DNA from: Lachnospiraceae bacterium
GTDB taxonomy: Bacteria > Bacillota > Clostridia > Lachnospirales > Lachnospiraceae
Reading direction: 5' to 3'
NCBI GenBank assembly: GCA_003979345.1
Contig: RYVZ01000010.1
Span: 19,053 to 83,052 of the forward strand
DNA: 64,000 bases
Below are positions 17,040 through 24,687 of this stretch, piece after piece. Under the pieces are notes generated by a model. That model saw only the letters and a program-made list of their open reading frames with translations, made no database searches and had not been told where the DNA came from. Position 1 is the first letter of the stretch. Each line of letters begins with the position of its first letter. The position numbers and the translations under genes were made by a program.

Positions 17040-19004
17040 ATGGAATGGAAGAAAATTCTGATCAACCGAAAACTGGCAGGCATTCTGATCGTGCTGTTTA
17101 TTGTACAGATGTTTGTGTTTGGAGATCAGATCCGGAAGAATGACAGCAAATGGGAAGAAAGAAACGGTCAGGCGTATGAGGTATACTTAAAAGAGCAGGA
17201 ACAGCGGCATATTGATACATACCATGCCAAAGTGCAGGCAGTGATGGAACAGGCGGATGCGCTTAACGGTATCAGCATTTTTGCACAGGATGAAAGCTTT
17301 TCAAAAAGAAATGTGGCGCAGACAAAGAAAGCGTTTGAACCGCTGCTCGATTTAGAACTGACTTATGTAAAAGGGCGGACGGTCACGGAATTTTTCTCTT
17401 TTCGGTTTGGGGGAATGTGCGCGTTTGTGTGCGGGATACTCATTGCGTTTGCGCTGAGTGAAGTCATGCAAAAAAGCATCCGGCGGATCACCTATCCGAC
17501 AAGACACGGAAGGCTGCGGCTGGCATTTGAAAAAATCGCTGCGCTGTTTACATGGGCTTTTGGAATAACGCTTTTATTTCAGTCCGGTATTTTTTTGGAG
17601 GGGCTTGTGCTGTTTCGGGAGAATCCTCTGACGCTGTTATCCTGTCCGGCGCAGACCTTTTCCTGCCTTGCGGATTTTCCGCTAAAGATTCCGGTTTGGC
17701 AGGCATTGCTCCTCTATCTGCTTTACAGGACATGGATCTTGTCGGTGGCGATGACGGCGGCGTGGGCTTTGGCGCTGCTGTTAGACCATGTGATATTGGC
17801 GGCTGGAGTCTTGGGCGGTTTTATAGCGGCTGAGTATTTTCTTTTTATAAAAATAGACACGAACAATGTATGGAAGCTGCTCAAGTTCTGTAATATTTGG
17901 TATGAGACGGCAGAAAGCGGGTATTTTACAGACTATCATAATCTGAACGTACTGGAATATGCGGTTGACCGGAATGCTGCGATTATCATGGTGCTTGCGG
18001 CTGTTTATCTGATCAGCGTGGCGGCGGGAATCACAGTCTGCTGCAGGCGCTACCCATGCGATTCCAAAGTCAGAAGGCTTCAGCGGACGCTGCTTGCGGT
18101 CAAAGTCAGGATGGAGCGGCTTCGCGGAAGATTTTTGGAAAAACGTTCGCTCACAGGGATGGAATGCTACAAGGTTTTAATCAGCCAAAAAGGAATGGCT
18201 GCGATCCTGCTGCTTTCGCTGCTGCTCTGCTATCGGGCGGACTTTACACAGATCAGACGATCTACGCAGCAGGAGCTTTATTATGCGTTTATGGATCACT
18301 ATCAGGGTGAACCGGGGGAAGCTTCCGACAGGGAGATTGCGGAGCTTGCGGATAAACTGGAGCAGATCGACCTCACGTTTGCACAGCAGTATGCAGAGGC
18401 GGCTGATGCGGACACAAGAATCACACTCTCTTTATGGTACAGCTCGTTTGACGAGGAGCGCCTCTTCTTAAAGCAGATTCAGGAACAGACCGAATATTTG
18501 AAAAATAAATATCAGGAGTCGGGGATTCGCGTCTGGTATGTGAATCTATACGGTTATGACCACTTGCTGGAGGATGATGATGCGATGCTGAATCTTGGCA
18601 TGCTGATCGCTGTACTGTGGCTCTGCATCGCGGCGTATCTTGGAGAAGGCAGGAGCGGTATGGCATGTATGATCAATAGCTGTTACCGGGAAAAAGCATT
18701 ATACCGGACGAAGCTGCGGCTTGCTGTCATCTTTACTTCTCTCCTTTATGCGGCGGTGCGTGTGTTTGCGATCTTTTCCGTAGCGGCTGTTTATGGGATA
18801 TACGGAGCCGGTGCGCCGGTACAGAGTATTCCGGCATTGGCTGATATCCGTGTTCACTGTACGGTCTGGCAATATTTTTTGTTCAGGTATGCGGGAGTTT
18901 ATCTAGGCTTTTTGGTGATTGCGATGATCGTATGTAAGTTATTGGAAACTATCGTGTGCAAAAAGGGATTACGCAATGGAATTAAAAATCGAAAATTTAT
19001 CTAA
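17040..19004 (+). CDS. ABC-2-like membrane protein with two internal halves
   Basis: A 654-aa integral membrane protein. It seems built from two related halves. Residues 1-373 start with MEWKKILINRK, a membrane helix, a charged extracellular helical segment (about 28-115) and four to six helices. Residues 374-654 start with MECYKVLISQK, a helix, a similar charged segment (about 400-500) and further helices. Each half resembles an ABC-2 type permease subunit, so a single chain may form the whole membrane pore. The ATPase gene overlaps its end by 29 nt. No strong ribosome site was seen before ATG 17040. The likely role is export of, or protection against, a peptide or other surface-active molecule. 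Confidence 0.7.
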   Translation: MEWKKILINRKLAGILIVLFIVQMFVFGDQIRKNDSKWEERNGQAYEVYLKEQEQRHIDTYHAKVQAVMEQADALNGISIFAQDESFSKRNVAQTKKAFEPLLDLELTYVKGRTVTEFFSFRFGGMCAFVCGILIAFALSEVMQKSIRRITYPTRHGRLRLAFEKIAALFTWAFGITLLFQSGIFLEGLVLFRENPLTLLSCPAQTFSCLADFPLKIPVWQALLLYLLYRTWILSVAMTAAWALALLLDHVILAAGVLGGFIAAEYFLFIKIDTNNVWKLLKFCNIWYETAESGYFTDYHNLNVLEYAVDRNAAIIMVLAAVYLISVAAGITVCCRRYPCDSKVRRLQRTLLAVKVRMERLRGRFLEKRSLTGMECYKVLISQKGMAAILLLSLLLCYRADFTQIRRSTQQELYYAFMDHYQGEPGEASDREIAELADKLEQIDLTFAQQYAEAADADTRITLSLWYSSFDEERLFLKQIQEQTEYLKNKYQESGIRVWYVNLYGYDHLLEDDDAMLNLGMLIAVLWLCIAAYLGEGRSGMACMINSCYREKALYRTKLRLAVIFTSLLYAAVRVFAIFSVAAVYGIYGAGAPVQSIPALADIRVHCTVWQYFLFRYAGVYLGFLVIAMIVCKLLETIVCKKGLRNGIKNRKFI

Positions 19005-19851
19005 AAGTTTTGGCGATGTAAAAGCGTTAAATCATATCAATTATACGTTTGCTCCCGGCGTCTACGGGATTCTCGGTCCAAACGGCGCGGGAAAGAGCAC
19101 ACTGATCAACCTCATTACCAATAATATCGCAAGGCAGGAAGGACGGATCCTGTGGAACGGTCAGGATATTTTGAAGGGGAATAAAGAATATAGAAAAGTT
19201 TTGGGATATATGCCGCAGCAGCAGGGGTGTTATGAGGATTTTACAGCGGGTGCTTTTTTAATGTATATGGCACACCTAAAAGGGCTTGATAAAAGAGTCG
19301 CGAAAGAGCGGGCGAAAGAATTGCTGGAGACCTTTCATCTGGAATCTGCGCGTAATAAGCGGATCGGCGGTTTTTCGGGCGGAATGAAGCAGCGGCTATT
19401 ATTGGCGCAGGCGCTCCTAAATGATCCGGAGCTGTTGATCTTAGACGAGCCGACGGCAGGAGTCGATCCGGAGGAGCGGATCCATATCCGGAATTATGTG
19501 AGTCAGATCGCGACGAACCGGATCGTGCTCTTAGCGACGCATATTGTTTCGGATATCGAGGCGGTCGCAAAAGAAATTCTCATCATGAAAGCCGGAACCG
19601 TGATTGAGAGCGATACGCCGGGCAGACTGATCGCGAAAGTAGGGAAGTGCGTTTTTCAGATGGACATTGCGGAAGCGGAGCTGGCGATGATGCAGGAGAA
19701 GTATTTGATCAGCAATATCAGGAAAAGCGAAAAAGGGCTGACCCTGAAATTGATTTGTGAGCAGCCGCCTGAGAATGCATGCCCCGAACAGGCAGTGAAC
19801 CTTGATGACGTCTATTTGTATTATATAAGCAATAGCGAAACGCCTAAATAA
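18976..19851 (+). CDS. ABC transporter ATP-binding protein
   Basis: A 291-aa ATPase with Walker A GPNGAGKST (34-42), Q-loop MPQQ, signature FSGGMKQR, Walker B LLILDEPTAGVDP and the H-loop histidine in ATHIV. This class of single-domain ATPases with a C-terminal extension of about 80 residues usually serves ABC-2 exporters. It overlaps the permease gene by 29 nt, so the two make one complex at the cytoplasmic membrane. The gene is the last of the cluster that starts with the secreted-protein modules. Confidence 0.88.
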   Translation: MELKIENLSKSFGDVKALNHINYTFAPGVYGILGPNGAGKSTLINLITNNIARQEGRILWNGQDILKGNKEYRKVLGYMPQQQGCYEDFTAGAFLMYMAHLKGLDKRVAKERAKELLETFHLESARNKRIGGFSGGMKQRLLLAQALLNDPELLILDEPTAGVDPEERIHIRNYVSQIATNRIVLLATHIVSDIEAVAKEILIMKAGTVIESDTPGRLIAKVGKCVFQMDIAEAELAMMQEKYLISNIRKSEKGLTLKLICEQPPENACPEQAVNLDDVYLYYISNSETPK

Positions 19852-19967
19852 AGTGTTTGGTTAGTGCAAAATATATTTTCAAATGCGGAAAGAATGTACG
19901 CAATAAGAGCGGGAAAATGCGTGCAAACGGTTGACAACAGTGCGGATAGGATGGTAGTCTATAAAAA

Positions 19968-20139
19968 GAAAATTCGTGAGGGAGTAGTTTGCATGCCGCC
20001 ATGTGGTGTCCTGCCGGATCGGGCAGGCTTTTCAGACGCGCATGTGGTAAGTCAACATACTGACCGATCAGGTCTGGCTTATCTGAAATAACGAGACTCA
20101 TGTATGACCGTGCAGGTGGTACATGGAGTCTGTTTTTTT
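19968..20139 (+). promoter_or_regulatory. yybP-ykoY manganese riboswitch with terminator
   Basis: The 386-bp gap before mntP holds the conserved pieces of this riboswitch class: GGGAGTAG (19980-19987), GTCAACATACTG (20051-20062) and GAGACTCATG (20093-20102). A terminator follows, pairing GACTCATGTA (20095-20104) with TACATGGAGTC and ending in seven T (20133-20139). Mn2+ binding in this family stops termination and so turns on the exporter. The mntP gene downstream fits this exactly. A TTGACA at 19931-19936 may be the -35; the -10 is unclear. Confidence 0.88.
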
Positions 20140-20237
20140 GTCCGGTATGGCTTGCGCTGTAGCGGATTTTTTATGTCTGCTTTCTGACAACCAAAAGTGG
20201 AATGAAAGGGCGGAAGCTGATCAAGAGGAGGTTTTGT

Positions 20238-20798
20238 ATGGGATTTGCGGAATTGTTCGTTTTGGCGGTCGGGCTGTCGATGGACGCGTTTGCGGTGTCG
20301 GTGTGCAAGGGGCTGGCAATGAAGAAATGCAGCCTGAAAAATGCGATGCTGTGCGGCGTGTGGTTTGGAGGGTTTCAGGCGCTGATGCCGTTTATCGGCT
20401 ATCTGCTCGGTTATCGTTTTAGACGCTATATCACGGCGATCGATCACTGGATCGCATTTGTGCTGCTTTTAGTGATTGGCGCGAATATGGTAAAAGATGC
20501 GTTTGGGGCGGAGCAGGAGACGAATGCGGATATGGATGTGAAGACCATGTTCCTGATGGCGGTCGCGACAAGTATTGACGCGCTTGCGGTCGGGATCACG
20601 TTTGCTTTCCTGCCGGATACGAATATCGTTGCTGCCGTGCTGTTTATCGGCTGTGTCACGTTTGCGCTTTCCACGGCAGGCGCGAAGCTTGGGAATGTGT
20701 TTGGCGCAAAATATCGCAAAGGCGCGGAGTGTGCGGGCGGCGCGATCCTGATCCTGCTCGGCATAAAGATCCTCCTAGAACACCTTGGGGTATTTTAG
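20238..20798 (+). CDS. mntP: Manganese efflux protein MntP
   Basis: A 186-aa membrane protein with six helices. The paired motifs GLSMDAFAVS near the N-terminus and ATSIDALAVG in the second half are the MntP hallmark and carry the conserved aspartates used for Mn2+ transport. GAGGAGG precedes ATG 20238; the longer frame from 20202 is not needed. It pumps excess manganese out of the cell and is controlled by the riboswitch in its leader. Confidence 0.92.
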   Translation: MGFAELFVLAVGLSMDAFAVSVCKGLAMKKCSLKNAMLCGVWFGGFQALMPFIGYLLGYRFRRYITAIDHWIAFVLLLVIGANMVKDAFGAEQETNADMDVKTMFLMAVATSIDALAVGITFAFLPDTNIVAAVLFIGCVTFALSTAGAKLGNVFGAKYRKGAECAGGAILILLGIKILLEHLGVF

Positions 20799-20824
20799 CG
20801 ATTGCACATAAGCCACACATCTCA

Positions 20825-20875
20825 GAAGAATCGCGAAGCGATTCTTCGAACGACTCACGCTCCAGCGTGAGTCGT
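20825..20875. terminator. Paired hairpins between convergent mntP and the methyltransferase gene
   Basis: GAAGAATCGC gaa GCGATTCTTC (20825-20847) and ACGACTCACGCT cc AGCGTGAGTCGT (20850-20875) are two perfect stems. The stop codon of the minus-strand methyltransferase gene (20855-20857) lies inside the second one. They probably end transcription from both sides, though T runs are short. Confidence 0.5.
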
Positions 20876-21736
20876 TTGCCACCTGCCGCTTGCCCCGCAG
20901 GGCAGAACAAGCCCGTTTGAAGTCACGGGCAGCCCGATCTCATCCGCCACAGCCGTTCCGCCGAAACGGGGGGTAAGGACGGTCCCTATCATGTAGGAAA
21001 GGACGGCAGGCTGTAAGCCTGTCGTGTAGGAATTGATCAAAAAGAACAACGGTTTTTTTGACAATACCTGACTTGTCAGCTCAATAAAGAAGAAGATGGA
21101 ATCTTCCATTTTCCAAATCTCGCCCTTGGGGCCCCTGCCGTAAGAAGGAGGGTCCATGATGACGGCATCATAGCAGTTTCCCCTGCGAAGCTCGCGTTCC
21201 ACAAATTTCACGCAGTCATCCACAAGAAAACGGATCGGTGCGCCGGAAAGCCCGGATACCGCCGCGTTTTCTTTTGCCCATGCCACCATGCCTTTTGAGG
21301 CGTCTACATGTGTGACAGCGGCTCCGGCGCGGGCGGCGGCAAGCGTTGCGCCTCCGGTGTAAGCGAACAGATTTAAGACTTTGATCGGACGGTTAGCCTC
21401 ACGGATCAGGGAAGAGAACCAGTCCCAGTTTGCAGCCTGTTCCGGAAACAGGCCGGTATGCTTAAAGTTGAACGGTTTTAAGCGGAAAGAGAGCGAAAGC
21501 GGCGCATAGGAGATCTGCCATTCTTCGGGGAGGTTGTGAAATTCCCACTCTCCGCCGCCTTTGCTGCTTCTGTGATAATGACCGTTTCTTTTTTTCCAGC
21601 CAGTGTCTGTTTTTGGCGTATTCCAAATAACCTGCGGGTCAGGACGCACGAGCAGATAACTGCCCCAGCGTTCCAGCTTTTCTCCCGATGATGTATCCAG
21701 TACTTCATAGTCTTTCCAGTTTTGTGCGATCCACAT
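20855..21736 (-). CDS. Class I SAM-dependent methyltransferase, probable 23S rRNA methyltransferase family
   Basis: A 293-aa enzyme with the SAM-binding motif NLFAYTGGATLAAA (residues about 118-131), the acidic VTHVDAS and the catalytic-type motif DPPSYGRG. This is the pattern of COG1092-like rRNA cytosine methyltransferases such as RlmI. There is no PUA domain at the N-terminus. ATG at 21736 is chosen because GGCAGGAGG lies upstream on the minus strand and the protein then starts MWIAQNW; an upstream in-frame start exists. The exact target base cannot be told from the sequence. Confidence 0.75.
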   Translation of the reverse strand: MWIAQNWKDYEVLDTSSGEKLERWGSYLLVRPDPQVIWNTPKTDTGWKKRNGHYHRSSKGGGEWEFHNLPEEWQISYAPLSLSFRLKPFNFKHTGLFPEQAANWDWFSSLIREANRPIKVLNLFAYTGGATLAAARAGAAVTHVDASKGMVAWAKENAAVSGLSGAPIRFLVDDCVKFVERELRRGNCYDAVIMDPPSYGRGPKGEIWKMEDSIFFFIELTSQVLSKKPLFFLINSYTTGLQPAVLSYMIGTVLTPRFGGTAVADEIGLPVTSNGLVLPCGASGRWQTTHAGA

Positions 21737-21890
21737 AATGACAGAATCCTCCTGCCTTGGTATAATAGCCCTGCCCGCACGGCAGAGCCGGGTTTTCTTG
21801 ATACAATAAATATACACAACCTATGGACATTTGGCAAATGATTGTTTATTCTTATACAAGAACGCAAGGACAAACGGAAGGAGTATCGGG

Positions 21891-22562
21891 ATGTATCGTA
21901 TTTTGATCGTGGAGGATGATGAGGGAATTGCCGAGGGCGTGGAGCATCAGATTTGTGGCTGGGGTTTTGAAGCGCGCTGCGCTGCGGACTTCAGGGATGT
22001 GATCGGAGAGTTTCTCGCGTTTGACCCGCAGCTTGTGCTGATGGATATCGGGCTTCCTTTTTTTAACGGATATCATTGGTGTACAGAGATCCGAAAGCTG
22101 TCCAGTGTACCGATTGTTTTTTTATCGTCGGCGTCGGATAATATGAATATCGTGATGGCAATGAATATGGGCGGAGATGATTTTATCACCAAACCTTTCG
22201 ACAGCAATGTGCTGATCGCGAAAATACAGGCAATCCTGCGCAGAACCTACGATTTTGCGGCGGCACCGGCAGTCATGAGCCACCGCGGGGCGGTGCTTAA
22301 CATGGATGATGCGACGCTTTCTTACGGAGGGGAAAAGATCGATCTGACCAAAAACGAGTACCGTATCCTGCAGGCGCTGCTCGAAAAAAGGGGAAAAGTC
22401 GTCAGCAGGGATTCCCTGATGCAGAAGCTGTGGGAATCGGATGAGTTTGTGGATGAAAACACACTGACGGTCAATGTGACAAGACTTCGCAAAAAGCTGA
22501 ATGCTGCGGGGCTGGAGGATTTTATTACTACGAAGGTGGGAATGGGGTATCTGGTTGAATGA
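21891..22562 (+). CDS. OmpR-family response regulator, BceR-like
   Basis: A 223-aa regulator with an N-terminal receiver domain (acidic pair at 9-10, phospho-acceptor Asp52, KPF lysine) and a C-terminal winged helix with the MGYLVE ending typical of OmpR regulators. GGAAGGAG precedes ATG 21891. The stop overlaps the start of the kinase gene (ATGA). With the small two-helix kinase and an FtsX-type ABC pair downstream, it fits the BceR family that switches on antimicrobial-peptide detoxification transporters. Confidence 0.88.
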   Translation: MYRILIVEDDEGIAEGVEHQICGWGFEARCAADFRDVIGEFLAFDPQLVLMDIGLPFFNGYHWCTEIRKLSSVPIVFLSSASDNMNIVMAMNMGGDDFITKPFDSNVLIAKIQAILRRTYDFAAAPAVMSHRGAVLNMDDATLSYGGEKIDLTKNEYRILQALLEKRGKVVSRDSLMQKLWESDEFVDENTLTVNVTRLRKKLNAAGLEDFITTKVGMGYLVE

Positions 22563-23545
22563 AACGTTTTTATTCTTATTTAAGAACGAGAAAAAAAGCG
22601 ATCGGCGGTGTCCTGCTCGTAATGGCAGTTGCGATATTGACTCTTGTGCTATATCAGGTTCCGTGGCAGGCGATGACTTATGTGGCTGCAGAGTGTGCCG
22701 GAATCGGAATGATTCTGATGGTCATGGATTATCTGCCATGGCGTGACCGCTGCCTGCGGCTGGAGGGCGTCAAAAAAGAAATCGCGTTAAGTCTGGAGCA
22801 TCTTCCGGAACCGTGGGACGGCGTCAGCGAGGCGTATGATGCTCTTGTGCGCCGGTTATTCGCAGAGCTTGGCGGTGAAAGAACACATTGGTCAGCGAGT
22901 CATAAGGATATGATCGAATATTATACAGCGTGGGTGCATCAAATCAAAACGCCAATTGCAAGCATGCGATTAAAACTGGAAGAGCGTGATGACAAAGAGG
23001 CGCGTGCGCTGTCCGTAGAGTTGAGCCGCATCGAGCAGTATGTGGAAATGGTTCTGACTTATCTGCGTCTGGATGCGGGGACGACGGACTATTGTTTTGC
23101 GGTCTGTGATCTGGACGATATCTTGAAACAGGCGATCCGCCGTTTTGCCCACTTTTTTATCGGAAAGAAGCTGAGTCTTTCTTATAAGCCGACTCATTAT
23201 CAGGTATTGACGGATGAAAAGTGGCTGCTGTTTGTTATCGAGCAGGTGCTGTCGAATGCGTTGAAATACACGAAAGAAGGGCAGATTTCCATTGAGATGC
23301 AGGATGAGGTGCTGACCGTCAGAGATACCGGGATCGGGATCGACGCAGAAGATCTGCCGCGCATTTTTGAGAAAGGTTACACCGGTTTTAACGGAAGGCG
23401 GGATAAAAAAGCAAGCGGGATCGGTCTTTATCTGTGCAGACGGATCACAACAAACTTAGGACATCATATCTGGGCGAATTCGGTGCTTGGTGAGGGCACC
23501 GCGGTCTGTATCAATCTGCACAGGGACATGGTGGAACATGAATAA
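22559..23545 (+). CDS. Intramembrane-sensing histidine kinase, BceS-like
   Basis: A 328-aa kinase with two membrane helices (about 14-32 and 39-56) joined by a loop of only a few residues, so it has almost no outside sensor. The phospho-accepting His127 is in WVHQIKTPIAS. The ATP-binding motifs N (NALKYTKEG) and G (RDTGIGI, ASGIGLYL) are intact. Kinases of this build detect peptide antibiotics through their partner ABC transporter, encoded downstream. The gene overlaps the regulator gene by 4 nt. Confidence 0.88.
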   Translation: MKRFYSYLRTRKKAIGGVLLVMAVAILTLVLYQVPWQAMTYVAAECAGIGMILMVMDYLPWRDRCLRLEGVKKEIALSLEHLPEPWDGVSEAYDALVRRLFAELGGERTHWSASHKDMIEYYTAWVHQIKTPIASMRLKLEERDDKEARALSVELSRIEQYVEMVLTYLRLDAGTTDYCFAVCDLDDILKQAIRRFAHFFIGKKLSLSYKPTHYQVLTDEKWLLFVIEQVLSNALKYTKEGQISIEMQDEVLTVRDTGIGIDAEDLPRIFEKGYTGFNGRRDKKASGIGLYLCRRITTNLGHHIWANSVLGEGTAVCINLHRDMVEHE

Positions 23546-23581
23546 CAGGCGCAGTATTACGGTTATGCTGCACATAGCGGG

Positions 23582-23599
23582 GCTTACAAAACTGTAAGC
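23582..23599 (+). promoter_or_regulatory. Predicted BceR-type operator
   Basis: GCTTACA aaac TGTAAGC is a perfect inverted repeat that contains TTACA-N4-TGTAA, the half sites and spacing known for BceR-like regulators. It lies between the two-component genes and the ABC transporter genes. Another TGTAAGC half site occurs at 23614-23620. This is where the regulator encoded upstream would be expected to act. Confidence 0.65.
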
Positions 23600-23698
23600 A
23601 TACACGGGGGAAATGTAAGCTGATTCGATGGCGGACCATTTCTCTTTTTTTGTAAGATGGGCATAGATCATAGAAACGCCCAAATATGGGATTGGGAC

Positions 23699-23833
23699 TG
23701 TGTAAAATATACAATCCAACGCAGGCACGCTCTCGCTGCCCTCTGCTCGCAGCAGTACATAAGATGCCAAAGTACGGCATCTAAGTACTGGCGGCATCGG
23801 AGCACCTGCTTATGGATCTGTATATTTTGCACA
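23699..23833. repeat. 135-bp element with terminal inverted repeats in the bceA leader
   Basis: The ends TGTGTAAAATATACAATCCA (23699-23718) and TGGATCTGTATATTTTGCACA form an imperfect inverted repeat of about 20 bp. Between them lie further small inverted repeats, such as AGATGCC...GGCATCT. There is no coding capacity. It may be a miniature inverted-repeat element or a folded leader RNA. It separates the predicted operator from the ABC genes. Confidence 0.5.
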
Positions 23834-23904
23834 ATGATATATGTTATCAAAGAGCGTTTCGCAATCACTTGAATTTCGCATAATCGAAAGGAGTAACGAT
23901 CACA

Positions 23905-24669
23905 ATGGCTATATTGGAAGTTCAAAATGTCAGAAAAGTTTACACGACCCGCTTTGGCGCACATCAGGTTGAGGCGCTGAAGGATGTTTCATTCAGCGTG
24001 GAAAAAGGAGAATATGTGGCGATCATGGGAGAGTCCGGTTCCGGTAAGACGACGCTCCTAAATATTCTTGCGGCGCTCGATAAGCCGACAGGAGGCAGCG
24101 TGCTTTTGGACGGAAGGGATATCACGACCGTGAAGGAATCCGAGATCGCGTCTTTCCGGCGTGACCGTCTGGGTTTTGTTTTTCAGGACTTTAACCTGCT
24201 GGATACGTTTTCGGTGCGCGACAACATTTATCTGCCCCTCGTATTGGCTGGTTCAAAATTGAAAGAAATGGAAGATAGAATCAGACCAATTGCAAAGCGT
24301 CTCGGGATTTCAGAACTGCTTGACAAGTATCCGTATGAGTTATCGGGAGGGCAGAAACAGCGAACGGCAGTGGCGCGTGCGCTGATTACGAATCCACGTT
24401 TGATTCTGGCGGACGAGCCGACGGGCGCGCTGGACTCAAAGGCGACGGATGAACTGCTGCGGCTGTTTTCCAATATCAACGCAGACGGTCAGACAGTTTT
24501 GATGGTAACACATTCCGTGAAGGCGGCAAGTCATGCGGGGAGGGTCCTGTTCATCAAGGACGGTGAGGTCTGGCATCAGCTTTACCGCGGCAATCTGACA
24601 AATGAGGCGCTATATCAGCGGATCTCCGATACGCTGACCGCGATTGCGACAAGCGGAGAAGAGAATTGA
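23905..24669 (+). CDS. BceA-like ABC transporter ATP-binding protein
   Basis: A 254-aa ATPase of the MacB/LolD group: Walker A GESGSGKTT (42-50), Q-loop FQDFNLLDTFSV, signature LSGGQKQR, Walker B LILADEPTGALDS and the H-loop THSV. The FNLLDTFSVRDNI stretch is typical of BceA proteins. An AAAGGAG site lies 13 nt before ATG 23905. It partners the FtsX-like permease that starts 18 bp downstream. The complex is expected to free lipid II-type targets from peptide antibiotics and to act as the sensor for the kinase upstream. Confidence 0.9.
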   Translation: MAILEVQNVRKVYTTRFGAHQVEALKDVSFSVEKGEYVAIMGESGSGKTTLLNILAALDKPTGGSVLLDGRDITTVKESEIASFRRDRLGFVFQDFNLLDTFSVRDNIYLPLVLAGSKLKEMEDRIRPIAKRLGISELLDKYPYELSGGQKQRTAVARALITNPRLILADEPTGALDSKATDELLRLFSNINADGQTVLMVTHSVKAASHAGRVLFIKDGEVWHQLYRGNLTNEALYQRISDTLTAIATSGEEN

Positions 24670-24687
24670 CGGGAAAGGGGTGCATCG

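Noticed and set aside
11740..19851. Lactococcin-972 bacteriocin operon
   Set aside because: Gene layout is similar, but the mature secreted proteins show no motif of that family by eye; kept only as a hypothesis.
23699..23833. Insertion sequence
   Set aside because: Too short and without a transposase; at most a miniature element.
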